Of a stretch of 64,000 nucleotides of DNA, positions 62,412 to 64,000 are shown in pieces. Source of the stretch: Sphingobium sp. AP49 (GTDB taxonomy: Bacteria; Pseudomonadota; Alphaproteobacteria; Sphingomonadales; Sphingomonadaceae). The translations under genes were made by a program, and so were the position numbers. Positions within the stretch are counted from its first letter, which is position 1. Every line of letters begins with the position of its first letter. Where the stretch lies: NCBI RefSeq assembly GCF_000281715.2, contig NZ_CP124576.1:2549501-2613500 (forward strand), in the 5' to 3' direction. The notes under the pieces were generated by a model, which was not told the origin of the DNA, did not search any database, and saw only the letters and a list, made by a program, of their open reading frames with translations.

Positions 62412-63032
62412 TCATTCGTTTGGGTTTTGCATAAAGGGAGCAACCAGCCCATGTCCTTCAGCAAAGGCATTTAAGCGATCCGCGAGACGGTCCGGGTCTT
62501 CGTAAAATTGTTTGTCCAATCGCTCCAACCGGGCGGAGCGATGATGGCGGGTGACAAGTTCCGTGAGGCGGCGTACTTTTGAGTTCGTAATCCGCCACCG
62601 TTCAGATCGGCTGTCGGGCGGATAATCAGTGTCAAACATGGTGCGAGCGGCTTCTTTGAGCAGTCGGGCCGAGTTTTCTGCTCCCATCTCTTCCAGGCCG
62701 CTCAAGGCGAGGCGATAATAGTTGCCTGAACTGTTATAAAAATACTGGTCGAATCCACCGTTATAAACATCACTTTCCATAAGGCAGACGGAGAAATATA
62801 CCTTTTCCTGTATTGACCATCCATCCAGTTCTTGATTGTCGGCGCTCCGCTTGACGAGAGATACCCAAAGCTCGCGGAAAGGGTCATACTCCTTCAGTTT
62901 TTGATAATAGGCGCGCGACGCCTCCATACTTTCCCTTATGCCTTGTTTGCATGCCATGCATATGCCGCCGGTGGCTTCAGCCGTCGTGGGTAGTATCAAC
63001 GCACCGCATTTATCACAGGGTATTTTGCTCAT
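62412..63032 (-). CDS. Zinc-ribbon plus DUF4375 (DMP19-like) protein
   Basis: A 206-residue protein. The N-terminus has two CxxC pairs (C6, C9, C25, C28), a zinc ribbon; the rest is a DUF4375 domain with YFSVCLMESDVYNGGFDQYF and SSGNYYRLALSGLEEMGA. The family's relatives include the DNA-mimic protein DMP19, but most members are uncharacterised and often found near toxin or immunity genes. Local GC and codon choice are lower than in the neighbours, suggesting recent acquisition. The ribosome-binding site is weak, and ATG 63032 is chosen as start. Confidence 0.8.
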   Translation of the reverse strand: MSKIPCDKCGALILPTTAEATGGICMACKQGIRESMEASRAYYQKLKEYDPFRELWVSLVKRSADNQELDGWSIQEKVYFSVCLMESDVYNGGFDQYFYNSSGNYYRLALSGLEEMGAENSARLLKEAARTMFDTDYPPDSRSERWRITNSKVRRLTELVTRHHRSARLERLDKQFYEDPDRLADRLNAFAEGHGLVAPFMQNPNE

Positions 63033-63263
63033 GGACGATTTCTGCCCGCCCACTCTTGGCAGATCAAGTTTTAGACGCATGCCCACGCAGGACAAAATCT
63101 AATGTCCCACGCTCGCGAAGTTCAGATTCACTAAGCCGATGGCCGCGCTTGCGGTTCCCCGAAAAGGAGGAAAACAACGGCAGCTAACCTCACAACTGAC
63201 GCTAAAAGCGGCCTGTCCGCTTCCCACCCGTCCCGGCCATTGGGCGAGTGCCGGATGCTCCCC
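63033..63263. other. Gene-free stretch upstream of DUF4375
   Basis: About 230 bp, plus the terminator that follows. Short frames are present but none has a supported start or family. AT-rich parts around 63080-63130 may hold the promoter of the DUF4375 gene; no clear -35/-10 pair seen. Confidence 0.4.
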
Positions 63264-63303
63264 CAAAGCAAAACGCGGTCCCGGGGGGAGGCCCGGAACC
63301 GCG
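63264..63303 (-). terminator. Rho-independent terminator of the TonB receptor gene
   Basis: 12-nt arms CGCGGTCCCGGG / CCCGGAACCGCG with one mismatch and a 6-nt loop. On the minus strand it is followed by TTTTGCTTT, and it lies about 35 nt after the receptor stop codon. Confidence 0.8.
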
Positions 63304-63337
63304 CTCGCACCGATCCGCGATGCGGATCGTGATCGGA

Positions 63338-64000
63338 TCAGAATTTCGCCTGGACGCCCGCGAAGAAGCGCTGGCCAGGATAATAGACATCCACCGGCAT
63401 ATCCTTGTTGATATAGACCGACGAATATTCCTTGTTGATATTCTGCATCTCGAAGAACACGCTGAAGTGATATTTCGGGAAGCGCAGTGTCACCTTGCCG
63501 TCCAGATAGCCTTCACCCTTGCGATAGAGCGGGTTGTTGCCGTTGGTCGCGCTGATCACCGTATCGAGCCACTTGGAGCGATAATTGTAGCTCATGCGGA
63601 AGTTCAGCCAGTCCTTGTCGTAGAAGAAGCTGGCATTGTAGGTGTAGCTCGACAGGCCGGGATATTCCTTCAGCTCCTGGCCGGTCGCGCTGTTGGTGAG
63701 GTTGGTGCGGATGGCGCGGGCATAGGTGAAGTTGCCGCTCGCCCCGAACCCGTCGAAGGGCTTGGGCAGGAAGGTGAAGGCGGTCTGGGCGCTCGCCTCG
63801 ATACCGTCGAGCAGCGCGCCGAAACCGTTGACCGGCTGACGCACCGTATAGCTGGTACCGTCATGGAACAGGTCGACGCCGCTGCGCGTCACGTTCGGGA
63901 TGACGAAGCTCGACTCATATTTCTTGTAATAGCCCAGGCTCAGCACCGTATCGGCGTTGGGATACCAGGCCAGGTTCACTTCCCACTGGTCGGCACGATA
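63338..64000 (-). CDS. TonB-dependent receptor, C-terminal part (5' end outside window)
   Basis: The frame is open to the right edge; 220 C-terminal residues are present. Alternating beta strands such as VTLRFPKYHFSVFFEMQNI and the final VYYPGQRFFAGVQAKF with terminal Phe are typical of a TonB-dependent outer-membrane barrel in sphingomonads. It imports a large substrate with energy from TonB. The neighbouring GH2 enzyme suggests an oligosaccharide, in the style of sphingomonad polysaccharide-use loci, but the two are separated by the unrelated DUF4375 gene and lie on opposite strands. Confidence 0.92.
   Translation of the reverse strand, partial: YRADQWEVNLAWYPNADTVLSLGYYKKYESSFVIPNVTRSGVDLFHDGTSYTVRQPVNGFGALLDGIEASAQTAFTFLPKPFDGFGASGNFTYARAIRTNLTNSATGQELKEYPGLSSYTYNASFFYDKDWLNFRMSYNYRSKWLDTVISATNGNNPLYRKGEGYLDGKVTLRFPKYHFSVFFEMQNINKEYSSVYINKDMPVDVYYPGQRFFAGVQAKF

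Overview
The window is a high-GC (roughly 63-65%), gene-dense chromosomal segment with short intergenic gaps, many 1-4 nt stop/start overlaps and typical alphaproteobacterial families (DUF2794, DUF3035, HWE kinases, TonB receptor next to a GH2 enzyme). The gene repertoire and the intergenic repeats point to a sphingomonad (Sphingobium/Novosphingobium/Sphingomonas type). No rRNA, tRNA, CRISPR array, prophage or insertion sequence was seen.

Region 1 (1-19331) is a CoA-thioester catabolic island: the end of an MFS transporter, an aldehyde dehydrogenase, a translationally coupled cytochrome P450 / [3Fe-4S] ferredoxin / secreted M20 hydrolase set on the minus strand, then on the plus strand four acyl-CoA dehydrogenases (two forming a probable heteromeric pair, one a full-length methylsuccinyl-CoA dehydrogenase), an MDR enoyl reductase-like protein, two family III CoA-transferases, a double-hotdog (mesaconyl/itaconyl-CoA hydratase-like) protein, a thiolase, an SDR and a divergent crotonase, plus a DMT permease and a small periplasmic cytochrome c. 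Together they look like oxidation of a hydrophobic branched or alicyclic compound (terpenoid- or steroid-like; substrate not determinable here) by P450 hydroxylation, oxidation to the acid, CoA activation and beta-oxidation, with a possible C5 dicarboxyl-CoA branch. A 19-bp motif occurs five times in the non-coding control regions of this island only, suggesting a common regulator that is not encoded in the window.

Region 2 (19371-42553) is a housekeeping and accessory mixture: cysE with DUF2794, a TSUP permease, oxyR, moaE-moaD-pgsA, an LplT-like MFS protein, a class A PBP, a GAF hybrid histidine kinase, a flavoprotein, DUF188, an aldo/keto reductase with divergent LysR regulator, an IscU-like scaffold coupled to a CPA2 antiporter, DUF423, a Zur-like Fur regulator, the pnuC-nadR NAD-salvage pair, dxs, a DUF4403 lipoprotein, and an SRPBCC-ArsR operon with two palindromic operators around its promoter.

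Region 3 (42122-52433, mostly minus strand) holds core genes: ribF - ileS - lspA - DUF3035, then purE-purK-folA, gpmA and divergent sppA, with two long inverted intergenic repeats (45967-46071, 47078-47145).

Region 4 (52470-58256) is a three-gene signalling operon: a four-TM GAF hybrid kinase with three receiver domains, a CheR-type methyltransferase and a REC-PAS-HWE kinase-REC protein. Region 5 (58452-64000) contains a glycine-zipper protein, an exported GH2 glycosidase with a C-terminal discoidin-like domain, a third intergenic repeat, a lower-GC DUF4375/zinc-ribbon gene and the C-terminus of a TonB-dependent receptor.
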